Shown here: in pieces, positions 41,990 through 52,234 of the stretch
Position numbering within the stretch: position 1 is the first letter of the stretch
How the letters are laid out: each line of letters begins with the position of its first letter
Assembly (NCBI GenBank): GCA_036924085.1
Contig: JAVGWX010000011.1
Span: 26,901,976 to 26,965,975, forward strand
DNA length: 64,000 bases
Source of the DNA: Ariolimax columbianus
Taxonomy: Eukaryota; Mollusca; Gastropoda; Stylommatophora; Arionidae
Reading direction: 5' to 3'
Position numbers and translations under genes: made by a program
The notes under the pieces: model-generated
What the model was told of the DNA's origin: nothing
What the model saw: the letters and a program-made list of their open reading frames with translations, nothing else
Database searches by the model: none

Positions 41990-42445
41990 TGTTAGATTAC
42001 AAATGCATTTGAAACGATATATCTTATTCTTTTAGGCAGATTGGGGCCAGCTCATTATTAAGAATGGTGAGGTTAAGTTGTTGAAAAAGATCTTTGTGAG
42101 GATGATCTGTTTAATTTGTTTATTTAGATTAAATTAAATATGTTTTTAGTGTAAACTTTCAATGGATTTATAGAGGAGCAACATTCCTGAATGGGTGAGT
42201 CCAAATGTTTGTGATTCGCTTTTTTAAATTTTCACCATCTTATTATATCGCAGAAACTAACACCAACAACAAGTTCTCTATTCATTTATGTCTCTACACA
42301 CAACACAATGATATTTATTGATCAATAAACAGAAAGGTTACAGGCTCTCAAAGTCAACAACTACAGTAAAACATGACATACTCAAAATGATGCCAACTGC
42401 ACTGAACTTGCCATCAATTTTTAATGAAGTTGTGGTAAAGGTTAA
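41990..42445. mobile_element. PB2 copy, left part missing
   Basis: AGATCTTTGTGAGGATGATC, ACAGGCTCTCAAAGTCAACA and the right end TTGTGGTAAAGG-TTAA (42442-42445). Confidence 0.75.
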
Positions 42446-42779
42446 AGAGGTCCAAGATAACAACTTCAGAGCCGAAATCACTGACTCGATCTCCATTCTC
42501 ATACTGGAAGTTGTTGTTATGTGTCTATCAGTTTGGTAATAGCTATTTTAAGCATAATTTTATCTAACTGGGAAGCAAAATAGTAAAATTGAAGGAACAA
42601 ACAAAGATATTAATTCCATGATTTTAAAAAAAACACAATTCTTTCCAGCTATCTATGCCCAAAATGGAACTCTCTCACAAAAATAAGGGGCTGCTTATCC
42701 TGTGACCAAAATGGTCCCCGAAATACAAAGAATAGGTCCACAGTGTTCCAGCATTTCACAAAAGGTAAATAAAGAAGGT

Positions 42780-43165
42780 TGCGCTTGGAGCTAGCAATTT
42801 CATCATATAATAAAGTTGCTTGGGGATGTACTCATCAGGCATGCAAACAACATGTCCCGCTCATCTTATTTGGCGTTTTTGCAGAAGGGTATGGATGCTC
42901 AACATGTAAGTCTTGCGTCAAGAATTTTAGAGTTAGGCCCTTGCCACCCAATCTTGAGCATCCTACGCAGACAGCTCAAGTGAAAACGACTGTCTGCTAT
43001 ACACTGTCCCTATTTCGCAGGCATGCAGCAGAGTGGATAACACTATAGCACAATACACTTTAACTTTGGTGGCGACAATGATGTCATGTCGGCTCCAAAC
43101 GTTTGCTTGTATCCTTCCAAACGTAGAGCTCGTCTTTGAAATTCTGCTGTTAGCCTTAAATGTAA
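42780..43165 (-). pseudogene. RTE-like LINE C-terminal relic
   Basis: Minus reading: NSRISKTSSTFGRIQANVWS, TKVKVYCAIVLSTLLHACE, VYSRQ. After a frameshift GHVVCMPDEYIPKQLYYM: the 'ASSAFGRLxxxVW...TKLKVYRAVVLxTLLYxCE...GHVxRMxDxRIPKQ' block. Confidence 0.85.
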
Positions 43166-43315
43166 AAATCAATGAGCAAATACAAGAAGAAGAAGAAGAG
43201 TATATATAATTTGGCACAGGCTTCCTGCAGGGAGGTCTACTGTAGTGTTGTCTCCATGTTTGCACTGGAAAAAAAAAATAAGGAAAGATGAATGCTTCCG
43301 TCATGTGCTACTTAC

Positions 43316-43503
43316 CTCCTCATTTGGCAAAAGTTCTACAAAATTATCAGGGAAGACTCCAACTTTTCCATTAAGCTCTCCCTTCCACCAGCCTTCATCC
43401 TCCAGGTCCTTTTCAATGATGCGCACTATTTGCCCTTCCACTAATGACAATTCGTCCGGCTGCTCTGCTACATAAGAGAATCGTACTACAGCACGCTCTG
43501 TAG
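43316..43503 (-). CDS. SH3KBP1/CD2AP: SH3KBP1/CD2AP exon: complete third SH3 domain (SH3C)
   Basis: Encodes residues 195-257 and holds a whole SH3 domain: AVVRFSY (ALYDY-like strand), EQPDELSL (RT loop), [22 protein letters not shown] (binding tryptophans) and [10 protein letters not shown]. The order and spacing match SH3C of CIN85/CD2AP. SH3 domains of this family bind atypical PxxxPR ligands such as Cbl, and SH3C can also bind ubiquitin in CIN85. A Phe at the strand that contacts ubiquitin (NFVELL) is present, but binding here is only inferred. The acceptor is TCCTGCAG and the donor is GAG|GTAAGT, a perfect consensus. It leaves in phase 0. Confidence 0.95.
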
Positions 43504-43588
43504 CTGCAGGATAAATAAGAAAAAAATAAATAAGTACCCTAGACAAGCAAAAGGGAAAAAAATCAATGAACATATAAATACAGACAAA

Positions 43589-43995
43589 TTAACCTTTACC
43601 ACTTGAATGGCAAAGATTTCCGACTGACGTCATGAAAATTGAGAAGCGCAGGTTGCAATTTTGCGACTGCAATGTCCTTGCATAGCGACGGCCGGTCTAA
43701 TCAAATTTAAAAATGAACGGCTACGTAATAATAGTCTAAACAACACTGCTCTTTTGATTGTAGAGAGTTCCAACTTCCACAATGTATGGTTAGATATTCC
43801 AACAATGGCGATTTTAAAATCAGTTTGGAAATAATTTATGTTTTTCACTCGGATTTGATAATTGTTGAGAATGGGGGAGTTTAGTTTTTGCAGCGAATTT
43901 TTCTGAGGTAGATCTATTTAGTTTGTTTATCTCTAGATACAATAATTTCATTTATAGTCAAAAGTGGCAGATACTGCAATTACTTGGGGGGGGGG
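43589..43995. mobile_element. PB2 copy, right part missing
   Basis: TTAA-CCTTTACCACTTGAAT left end, GTAGAGAGTTCCAACTTCC, TTTTTCTGAGGTAGATCTAT; breaks off at GGGGGGGG (43986). Confidence 0.75.
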
Positions 43996-44099
43996 GATTA
44001 TTTAATTTTTTTATGCTTTAATTTAATTTTGTTTTACAAACTATTGCATTTCTTCTTTAAGTTAAGCAGCCTAACCTTATCTTTTCTTTGTAAAACGAT

Positions 44100-44275
44100 G
44101 CGGAATTCCATATTTGGAGAAGTTATTTCAGTCATGCCGAATTCCATATTTGGAGAATTATTTCAGTCATGCCGAATTACATATTTGGAGAAGTTATTTC
44201 AGCCATGTCGAATTACATATTTGGAGAAGTTATTTCAGCTATGCCGAATTACATATTTGGAGAATTGTCAATCAA
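44100..44275. repeat. 36-bp tandem repeat, five copies
   Basis: GAATTCCATATTTGGAGAAG plus TTATTTCAGTCATGCC, five units, immediately downstream (in gene sense) of the exon at 44315. Confidence 0.93.
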
Positions 44276-44314
44276 ATATGGTATGTTAATCCTATTGTAT
44301 TCAGGGTAACTTAC

Positions 44315-44393
44315 TGTTCTGCTTTTCTCTCTTCGCTGCCTCAGGTGCTGAATCAGGTGTTGAGTCCCCTTGTTTCACAGATTTTGAAGCATC
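44315..44393 (-). CDS. SH3KBP1/CD2AP: SH3KBP1/CD2AP exon: short polar linker before SH3C
   Basis: A 79-nt exon encoding residues 169-194 plus one base: DASKSVKQGDSTPD followed by SAPEAAKREKQN. It is polar and low-complexity, without a fold of its own. The acceptor is TTTACACAG and the donor is ACA|GTAAGT. Its support comes from good splice sites, an open frame and phase agreement on both sides (phase 0 in, phase 1 out, the split codon giving Thr). It could be an alternatively included exon because linkers in this family vary. A 36-bp tandem repeat lies immediately 3' of it in the intron (44100-44275). Confidence 0.75.
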
Positions 44394-44489
44394 CTGTGTA
44401 AAAGATATTTAATTTTTTTTAAATGAAGTAATTTATTCTCCATTTTGCTTTCTTGCGAAGCGTAGGGCCACCATCACACAGGAAGCCTG

Positions 44490-44800
44490 CACAAAACAGG
44501 TGTACATTTTTTCAGTGATGGTTTGGGCAACAATATGTGCTATATCTTCTACTTCTCCAGCGTTCATTCCGAAAAGGATGTTGCGTCGCATTTTACAGCG
44601 AGGCATTGATTGAAATCTGCACCGTTCAACTGGTATCTTTGAGCACTGGGTTTGCTATCTCTATTCTCTTAGTTAGACTACACTAGTGCAGTCTATTTCC
44701 AGGGCCACCGCTTGATGGTGGAATATGGTCTTGGCCAGCTCTGGTTCGCAGACACCCATGCTGGCTGCTGTCAGTTCATTCCCTGTGCTGCACCTCCAGT
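44490..44800 (-). repeat. SINE-B copy
   Basis: GAAAAGGATGTTGCGTCGCA, TTAGTTAGACTACACTAGTG, GGTCTTGGCCAGCTCTGGTT and CTGGCTGCTGTCAGTTCATT. Confidence 0.85.
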
Positions 44801-44809
44801 ACTATGATT

Positions 44810-45245
44810 AATTTGAGATTGAAAGGCACATGTTGTCTAGGATGATAGTGAGTTTAGGCTGGCAAAACGTGGTGAGGAATGTACACATTATGGGAAAGGA
44901 GCCAACAACAACCAGTGGAGCATAGGAAATGGGGCTGGATAGGACACCTGCTACGGAAGACACCATCAAACATGACCAGACAGGCTCTGACATGGAATCC
45001 ACAGTGGAAGAGAAAGAGAGGCAGACCCAGAAACACCTGGAAATAAGATTGAAAATGTGAAAATGAACTTCGGTCCCAGTACCGTAACTGCAAAGAGGCT
45101 CAAGATCAAACTTGCTGAAGAAGGGTTGTCAATAGTCTATGCCGTAAAAGGAGCAACGGCATTGAGGATGAAGCTCCATCTACAACCACTTTAGTGGACT
45201 TCTAAGACATGCTCAGGTTACAGTAGTGATATTCTCTGTTCCTGA
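44810..45245 (+). pseudogene. RTE-like LINE C-terminal relic followed by decayed SINE end
   Basis: Plus readings [24 protein letters not shown] and [20 protein letters not shown] give the 'GHxLRK...ALxWNPQGKRKRGRPxxTW' block common in invertebrate LINEs. 45120-45245 matches 34990-35110. Confidence 0.8.
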
Positions 45246-45256
45246 TCCAGACAGTG

Positions 45257-45584
45257 TTGTTGTTGTTTATTTCCCACAATGAGTAAGGTTACTCTTTTGT
45301 GCCCCCTGAAAAGGACATTAAGTGGTGGGTTGTAGCATGCTGATGAAAGTGGACCGCGGTCATCCAGGCGGTTGTGCTATGCTTGGCTTCATCTGCGTGG
45401 TGCTCACTACCACAGGGATCACATTGATCTACATCTTTTCATCCAGTCTTGAAAACAGCCTGCTTCCAGGGAACACTACATGGAAGAGAGATTGTGGTCT
45501 TGGTCAGTATATTGTGCCTAACCATGATGCAATGTCCTGGTCAGTATGTTGTGTCTGACTGGACTAGTGTCTCAGTTCCCCTGC
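45257..45584 (+). repeat. SINE-C copy with TSD
   Basis: Flanks CCAGACAGTG at 45247-45256 and 45585-45594 are a perfect 10-bp TSD. The left end TTGTTGTTGTTTATTTCCC is the tail on the minus strand. The middle lacks about 35 bp (TAGCTTTCCTCACATC is missing). Confidence 0.9.
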
Positions 45585-45639
45585 CCAGACAGTGATTCTA
45601 ATACTGTTTTTAAAAGACATGGTTCCAATGAACAGAGTG

Positions 45640-45935
45640 CACTATACATTTGAAAAGTCCAGCCCAAACCAATATGAAATTATCAATCAACACAAGGAGG
45701 GATCAGAGCACCATTTTCTCCGCTAAGAACACAACACATCCCATTTAACTAAGCTGTGTGCACATCCATACAAAACCACATCCATACGAAACCGATTTCC
45801 TTGAGTGCTCTGTGCTCAATGATGTTAAAAAATGCTTCTTATTCCGAGGCTAGATAAATGGAATACCTTGTATGGCACTAAACAACAACTAACAAACATG
45901 TGAAAATAACATTACGTGGCGTTGTGCCAAAGAAC
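45640..45935 (+). pseudogene. I-like LINE C-terminal relic
   Basis: Plus reading ending DKWNTLYGTKQQLTNM and HYVALCQR is the same tail as 8550-8640. Confidence 0.6.
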
Positions 45936-45939
45936 GATG

Positions 45940-46700
45940 ACGACGGCTGTGTTTTTGCTATCCATGGTACTCAGAGAATATTTCTGTAGTAGTTCAGCTC
46001 AATGGATTCAATTTTATTCTTTAATGTTTGCGTTATGGCCCATGTTTCTTATTCTGCCACACAGAAGATGCATCTCCTCTGGATTTTTATTTTTGCTTGT
46101 TCATTACTGTTCTGCCCTACATTCTTTATTTGATTTCACTTCTGCAATACCATGGTCATTTGCTGTCTAACATTCTTTTGGCAGTCTACGCTCCACTGCT
46201 GCTTACAGTTGAGCCGAGATATTCTTCTTCTTCATCGTACGGTGTTTACAGCGATATTTACGTTGCACTGTTTTATTTTGTTAAGCCTGTGGCTCAGTGC
46301 ATCCGACTTCAACAGGCGTTTCTGTAGGGATGCCCTCCTTAGCCTTTGGCTGTCCCCAGCCTATCTGCAAGGCAGCAGTTGTTTTTGGTCAGAGTTGTCT
46401 CTCTTAGGGAAGTTGTCTTGCAAGACTATCGAGTCTTCCCCACTCGTGTCTATAGGGTTTGGCAATGATATGATATGATGGACTATATACTAGTTTGTAC
46501 TATCCCGGAAGAGAGGCAGTCCAGTGTGACTGTCTCAGGATCGTCACGTCCTGCCAGAAACGTAGCATATGCATGTGAGTGAGGTATCTCTTTGCTCCCT
46601 TTATTTTCTGAACCGAGATATCCAAAAATTTCAATGTTTTTGGTAATATTAATCAGATAGTTCACAGAATTGATTTATTACACTCAATTAACAACACACA
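45940..46700. other. Intronic stretch, one SINE fragment
   Basis: 46215-46330 has TTCTTCTTCATCGTACGGTG and CAGTGCATCCGACTTCAACA, mixed SINE-A/D 3' text in minus orientation. The rest is unassigned. Confidence 0.4.
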
Positions 46701-46714
46701 CAAACAAACAATAC

Positions 46715-46848
46715 CTCTTTTACGCCACCATCACCAACTGCTCTCAACTTGATGGGACCTCCACCAAAGATATTGCCCAGTCCAACACCGATTACTTTTT
46801 TACCCTTGATGGTCTGGAAGTCTGAGTCTTTGCTTGGCGGAGTATCAA
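46715..46848 (-). CDS. SH3KBP1/CD2AP: SH3KBP1/CD2AP exon: conserved linker between SH3B and SH3C
   Basis: Encodes residues 124-168. It contains DTPPSKDSDFQ followed by KKVIGVGLGNIF and PIKLRA. The segment VGxGxIF...PIKLR corresponds to the short conserved block VKGVGFGDIF...IKLR between the second and third SH3 domains of CIN85 and CD2AP, which is diagnostic for this family. The acceptor is CTTCCACAG and the donor is GAG|GTATTG. It enters in phase 1 and leaves in phase 0. There is no enzymatic motif. It is the shared segment that makes the family assignment firm independent of the common SH3 fold. Confidence 0.9.
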
Positions 46849-46936
46849 CTGTGGAAGAGATGGTCGAAATATAGTTTTACTTGAAGCTGTGACAACAATA
46901 GGAAATGTACAGAAGTGGATCTCCCTGGAAACCAAG

Positions 46937-47160
46937 CAGTTTTTTTTTTTGCGTTTACCTTATTTTTCTAATCCTCAAGGCAGTGTGCGTTGCACTGTGG
47001 TTTTTATTTTGCGTCTGTCTGCCCAGTGCATTAGACTTCAGCATGCATTTTATGTAAGGGTCTGCTTCTCCGGGGTAACGGTCGGTACTGTAATGGGGAT
47101 CGAACCCAGCACCCTAGAGTTGTGAGCCGTGCCACTTAACTACTTGCTCATGCTGTCCCC
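46937..47160 (-). repeat. SINE-D copy with TSD
   Basis: On minus: CTGGGTTCGATCCCCATTAC (B box GGTTCGATC intact) and a T-run on plus as the A tail. The TSD is AAACCAAG at 46929-46936 and 47161-47168. Confidence 0.9.
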
Positions 47161-47168
47161 AAACCAAG

Positions 47169-47880
47169 GTGTGTCTCTATATATCATGTGTCATCCCAAT
47201 CCTCTTGTATGCCTCCAAAACTTGGATGGTCTTACAGGGAGATTGGAAGCAGCTCAAGGTCTTCCACATGCACAACCAGCAATGTATCCTTGGAGTGCAC
47301 TGGCAAGACCTAGTCACCAACGAACACAGCTCAAAAGCATTCCCTCAATACTGGATCGGTGATGCCTCTCTTTCTTCGGACATGTAGCTCATCTTTCTCA
47401 AAATATACCAGCTGGGGACGATGCGGGCTAGTGGTTATGTGACATGGCTCCCAATCCGAAGGTGCTGGGTTCACTCCCCAATCACAGCACCGGCTGTTGC
47501 CCCGGGGAAGCAGACCCTTAACAAATGCAGGAGGAAGTAGATCCTTACATAAAATGCATGCAGACGTTGGATGTACTGGGTCGACAGGAGCAAAATAGAA
47601 ACATAAAACAATGCACATCACATCGAGGACTGGAGAATTAAGGCGAACGCAAAAACAAAAACAAAAAAACAACTGCAACATACCAGCTTCTACAACTGTC
47701 CCTGAAAATCAGGGGTGGGAAAAGAACACACCCCTCATGAAGTCATTCTCAAGACCGCCGCACCACATCTGACTGAGACACATCGCCTCCACCCCATCTG
47801 CCATTAATTGTGGTCAAGGACGGTCAGTGTGACAGCCCTGTTTGCCTATCAGGATTACTTGACTTGACTCAAACATAACC
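47169..47880 (+). pseudogene. RTE-like LINE relic split by SINE-D
   Basis: 47169-47387 is open: LYISCVIPILLYASKTWMVL, QGDWKQLKVFHMHNQQCI, GVHWQDLVTNE. The reading resumes after the SINE at 47689 with HQLLQLSLKIRGGK-like text. Confidence 0.85.
47414..47679 (+). repeat. SINE-D copy with TSD
   Basis: GGGCTAGTGGTTATGTGACA, GGTGCTGGGTTCACTCCCC, CCGGCTGTTGCCCCGGGGAA. The TSD is ATACCAGCT at 47405-47413 and 47680-47688, in the LINE. Confidence 0.92.
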
Positions 47881-47939
47881 AGAAACAGATCCTAATAGAA
47901 CAATCATCATCTTCCCATTTTATCATACTGGAATCATCT

Positions 47940-48905
47940 TGTTGTTGTTCTTCATCTTCTGTGTTCGTTCTCAATCACTCACTAGCATGCCCTTAACAGG
48001 GTTTGGCAAAGTAGCAGGATGTAGTCTAGAGAACAGAATGAGTTGTGTTGCTAGTTTACAGCTTGACTGCGATGTTTGCACCTTTCGGTTCAACACACCC
48101 ATCTTCGGCACCACTGGAATCTGGTATTCAATTATGCAGATTGTGTGGCTTTTGCCAGGTAGTCAAAGCTTTTGGAATTTATTGTGATATTTTGCTCTGG
48201 ACCACGAGCTATACTCAATTCATCGTTAAATATCACTTCTTTTTTTGTGTTCATTCTCAATCTCCCGCTATTAAGTCTTTAACAGGGCTTCGTAAGTAGC
48301 AGGAAGTAGTCCAGAGAACGGAATTTGGTGTGTCGCTAATTTACAGCTAGGCAGTGATATTTGCCCCTTTCAGTCCTCTTTAATCCCTTCTCCTTAGCCA
48401 GCCTGTTATCAGGATCACCGCATGCAGATATAGAAGGGTCTTGGCAGCTCTGGTTCGCTGGCCCTGCCGTTAGCAGTCCGCTGCAGCTCATGCGCTGCTC
48501 AGCATCTTGTTGCCTCTCAATGTCACTAACAGGTGGCCGAGTGGACACACATAATTTTTGGACCACCAGAACATCATTTAACGTATCCATCTATCAGTAG
48601 GCATGGGTAGTATAGCCCAATCATCTGAATTTTCCTAATAGTGTCTATAACATCCTCAAATGGGGTTTGTAACCAGATTTTGGTATTATGGATTTGGACT
48701 TTCAGATAAAATTATTCACTCCTTTGTTACATATCCCTTTTAACCTATACTGTGCATACTACAGTGTATTTATCTGACTGACAACAATGTCACCGTAATG
48801 GAGGTGGAGAAGTCTTGGCAGCTCTGGGTCATGGCCCTGACAACTGGCAGTCAGCTTTGAGTTGCTGAACACTACAGCTCATGCCCTGCGCAGCATCTTA
48901 ATCCT
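47940..48905 (-). repeat. SINE-A fragments, three
   Basis: 47940-48115 and 48235-48525 are 3' to 5' minus pieces (CTCAATCTCCCGCTATTAAG; GCAGCTCATGCGCTGCTCAG). 48785-48905 is a 5' piece (GAGAAGTCTTGGCAGCTCTG). 48530-48780 holds nothing recognised. Confidence 0.75.
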
Positions 48906-49243
48906 GAAGCCAAAATGAAAATCATAAACCAGAGCAGGGAACACTACAAAGAATGGTGGCAAACCAGGTGAAGTGGCGAGAATTTACTCATGTCCTTAAA
49001 GAGAACATCAGGCATGATGCTGTTTCAGTCATTGGCAAAGGATTCAAGAATGAATTGGTGTCAGAACATAGCTTACTCAACCAATCTAACATTAGGTAGG
49101 GAAGGTATTTTTGTATCATTTTGGTGAGGCTCATCTTTCCAACCACAGAGTCCTTTTCGTTATATCAGAGACATTTCTGTTGCTCTAACTGCACTTTGAC
49201 AATCTTATAGTTTCCCATTGATTGTAGAAATTAGGGATGCAAA

Positions 49244-49408
49244 CCTGCCGAAGACGGATGTGTCGGACCGAAAGGTGCAAATATTGCAGTCAAACTGTAA
49301 ACTAGCGACACAGCGCAATTCCGTTCTCCAGACTACATCATGCTACTTGCAAAGCCCTGTTCAGGACTTGGTAGCGGGAGATTGAGAATGAACGCAGAAG
49401 AAGAAGAA
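49244..49408 (+). repeat. SINE-A short form with TSD
   Basis: CCTGCCGAAGACGGATGTG to GAACGCAGAAGAAGAAGAA. The flanks GGGATGCAAA at 49234-49243 and 49409-49418 are a perfect 10-bp TSD. Confidence 0.93.
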
Positions 49409-49448
49409 GGGATGCAAAGATAATTGACTAATGACATCATATAGACAG

Positions 49449-50889
49449 TTAACTTTTACCTCGTGTCTGATAAGTAAAAATTATTTCCCTACGGAAGGCA
49501 CTGTGACATGCCAAATTATAGCGACTGGTAGTAAGGTGTATAAACATCCGAGTTAATGCTATGGAAATGGCTGAACATGCGTATTTGAATGTAAATAGAC
49601 GTCACTTCCTTCCTGTCCATATTTCAAATGGGAGACTTTGAAACAATACATATTCTCTATTTCAATTGATTCGAAGGATTAGTGGAGGACAAACGTGTTA
49701 GAAGGAAACAGCACTATAATTAAGAGGATTACATCAAAAGATGAAAAGGGAAAAGCCTGGCAGAATGCACTATCATGGCAAGCAACAGAGGATATTAGAG
49801 ATCCATTACAGCCGATCTTTAATGTGAAGATGGCACCTGAACTGAAGTGAACATTTCACAAATGTTATCAAAATGTCAAAAGTATATGTTATTAACTTGT
49901 ACCTAACCATTTGGGGAAAACAATTTGCCCAGGGCATGGTCTGTGGCTTATATCACAGCTGATGTTTGTTCATTTTTTCACAAAGTGTTTTAATCATAGA
50001 CTACTGTAGAAATTAGCTGAAAATACTGCTCTTTCAATTGTAGAGAGTTCCACTTCCATCCTGTTAGTTTTAAATTTGTTTTAGACGTTTGGAAATAATT
50101 CCTTCTGTTTTTCAATTGGGTTTGAAGATTCCCCCATTATTGAGAATGGGGAAGTTTCTTTTGCAACTGTTTTCTGGGGTAGATCTATTTAGTTTGTTTA
50201 TGTAGATGCAACAAATATGTTTGTAGTGGAAACTAACAGATATGCTGATCTTGTAAACACTGATTATCTGTCCTCTGTGGAACTACTTGCAATTTTTTTT
50301 TTTTTCAAACAAGGGCGCTGAAAATGGTAAGTCTATATGTTTGTGTTGTTTTTTAACACTATCACCTGGGGAGGAAGACTAACGTCTAGTCAGGGTCAGG
50401 CACAACATACTGACCAAGACCCTCACCTTGGCTTTCTAGAAGCCCTCCATGGATATTGGCTGTTTTCATGGCAACCTGGCTAACCATGTGAGGGATCGAC
50501 ATGATCCCCATAGTTGTGAGTGACACGCAGATGAAGCAAAGCATGGCACAACTGTCTGGAGGACCCTGGTCCACCTTCATCAGCACGCTCGGGATGTGAG
50601 GAAAGCTACTGCAACCCCCCACTTAACGTCTTTTTCAGGGCGCACAAAAGAGTAACACACTCATTGTGTGCATTCGCAAACAACAACACTGTCACCATCA
50701 TCTTCTTGTATCTGAGAAACTAACACACAAACAACAAAAACACTAACAAGTTCTTTGTTAATTTATGTCTCTACACACAACAAAATCATATCTATAGACC
50801 AACAAATTAAAAGGTTACAGGCTCTCAAAGTCAACAACCATAGTAAAATGTGATGTACTGAAAAAATAATGTGGCAGCATAAAGGTTAA
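49449..50889. mobile_element. PB2 copy carrying a SINE-C
   Basis: Left end TTAA-CTTTTACCTCGTG (49449) and right end GCATAAAGG-TTAA (50886-50889). Internal PB2 blocks GTAGAGAGTTCCACTTCC, GGGGTAGATCTATTTAG and ACAGGCTCTCAAAGTCAACA. SINE-C occupies 50367-50684. The right end lies about 85 bp from the SH3B exon donor. Confidence 0.75.
50367..50684 (-). repeat. SINE-C copy with TSD
   Basis: Flanks AACACTATCACC (50355-50366) and AACACTGTCACC (50685-50696), a 12-bp TSD with one mismatch, inside PB2. Confidence 0.92.
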
Positions 50890-50987
50890 AACAATCCCAC
50901 AGTAAATACCATTTTTAACAAATCCAGTACATTTCATTGCATACAGTCAAAAGAAAAACAACAATAAAATCCTACCAACTGTTGTAC

Positions 50988-51129
50988 CTGCTGGCTTGTC
51001 TTTCTCCTCAGCAGGGCCTGCGGAGCTAACTTCATCAGGTGAGGCAGAGTCCTCGATCATCTCCACAAAGTTGGATGGAAACACTCCATGCTTCCCATTC
51101 AGCACACCCTCCCACCATCCTTCTTCTAC
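50988..51129 (-). CDS. SH3KBP1/CD2AP: SH3KBP1/CD2AP exon: C-terminal half of SH3B
   Basis: The exon starts VEEGWWEGVLNGKHG, then FPSNFVEMIED, and continues into an acidic, Ser/Pro-rich linker ending KDKPA. It supplies the SH3 signature tryptophans (GWW), the PSNFV strand and the conserved terminal acidic residues. The acceptor is TTTTGACAG. Two in-phase donors occur: CAG|GTACAA (exon end 50988) and TTG|GTAGGA (exon end 50976). The longer form would insert four residues. The shorter is chosen because it has the better exonic CAG. Either leaves phase 1, and the next codon becomes Val. Residues 77-123 of the assembled part. Confidence 0.92.
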
Positions 51130-51299
51130 CTGTCAAAAAACAAATATTACTTCCTTAAGAAGAGCACCTGGAAGACATTGTTCCTGAAACAAGGTGGACA
51201 GTTTTATTCTCATCCCATCTTTGGTTGTAAATATTAAAAAGGTTATGTGCTGTGATTCATTCATCATTCCTCCTTTTTGGTCCAATGTGAAGTACAGGC

Positions 51300-51665
51300 C
51301 TCCACTGAAGATGGTCCCTTCTAAAGTAAGCTTGTTTTCAAGCATTTGCAAAGAAGAAGATGCAGCAGCAGCAGAAACAGAAGAAAAGAAAGAGGAGGAA
51401 GAAGAAGGAGAAGAAGAAGAAGAGACCTTTTTTCATCCAATGTGAAGCATATGTTTTAACTGCAGTTGGTCCCTTCTAAAGTAAGTTTGTTTCCAAGCAA
51501 TTGCAAAGAAGAAGATGCAGAAGCAGAAGAAGACAAGAAAGGGGAGGAAGAAGAAGAGGAGGAGAAGAAGAAAAGGAGGAGAAGACCTTTTTTCATCCAA
51601 TATGAAGCATAGGTTTTAACTGCAGTTGGTCCCTTCTAAAGCAAGCTTTGTTTCCAAGCTTTATC
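51300..51665 (+). repeat. Tandem duplication with GAA-rich core
   Basis: Three units of about 140-150 bp. Each has GGTCCCTTCTAAAG, AAGC(T)TTGTTTCCAAGC and an AAGAAGAAGATGCAG-type purine tract. Confidence 0.85.
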
Positions 51666-51669
51666 GGTG

Positions 51670-52230
51670 GCTGATTATAATGATGATGTTTTTGCTAACA
51701 TGAAGAGGTTGCTAGCCCCAAGCACAACTCCACAATTAGTAACCTTTGACGACATGCTAGGAAGTTAACAGTGTTTTATTCTTTGCATCCCAGTTACCAT
51801 TTAGGTGATAGTGATGTGGTAGATGTAACAAAAACCAAAAAATCAGTTCTGCTAACAACAGCAATGAATAGCAAATATCCTACAACACAGACTTAAATGG
51901 CCAACAACGCACTTGGCCCAAGAAAAACAACTTCAGTTCCCCATGTTTGCTTTAACTAGTGGACAGAGAAGTCAGCAAGTTAATAAGACAATGATTATAA
52001 TTTCTACCATATTTCTTCTTATTCTTTGAAACCATACAATAAAATATAAGATTACTGCATCAAGCCTTACAAGAAAATATATGATTACTGTATGTTCTTA
52101 TCCATAACGGATGAAAAAACATCATTGTCATAGATCTGGAGAAAATCTGAAGCCCAGCCATTAGAAGGTTTAATGTCTTCTGCGACATCTTTCCTACAAA
52201 GTATATTTTGATTTGTGGTTGATAATTAGA
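51670..52230. other. Intronic stretch without recognised feature
   Basis: No ORF or family match; a short direct repeat of ATATAAGATTACTGCAT/ATATATGATTACTGTAT around 52045-52095. Confidence 0.45.
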
Positions 52231-52234
52231 GGAA

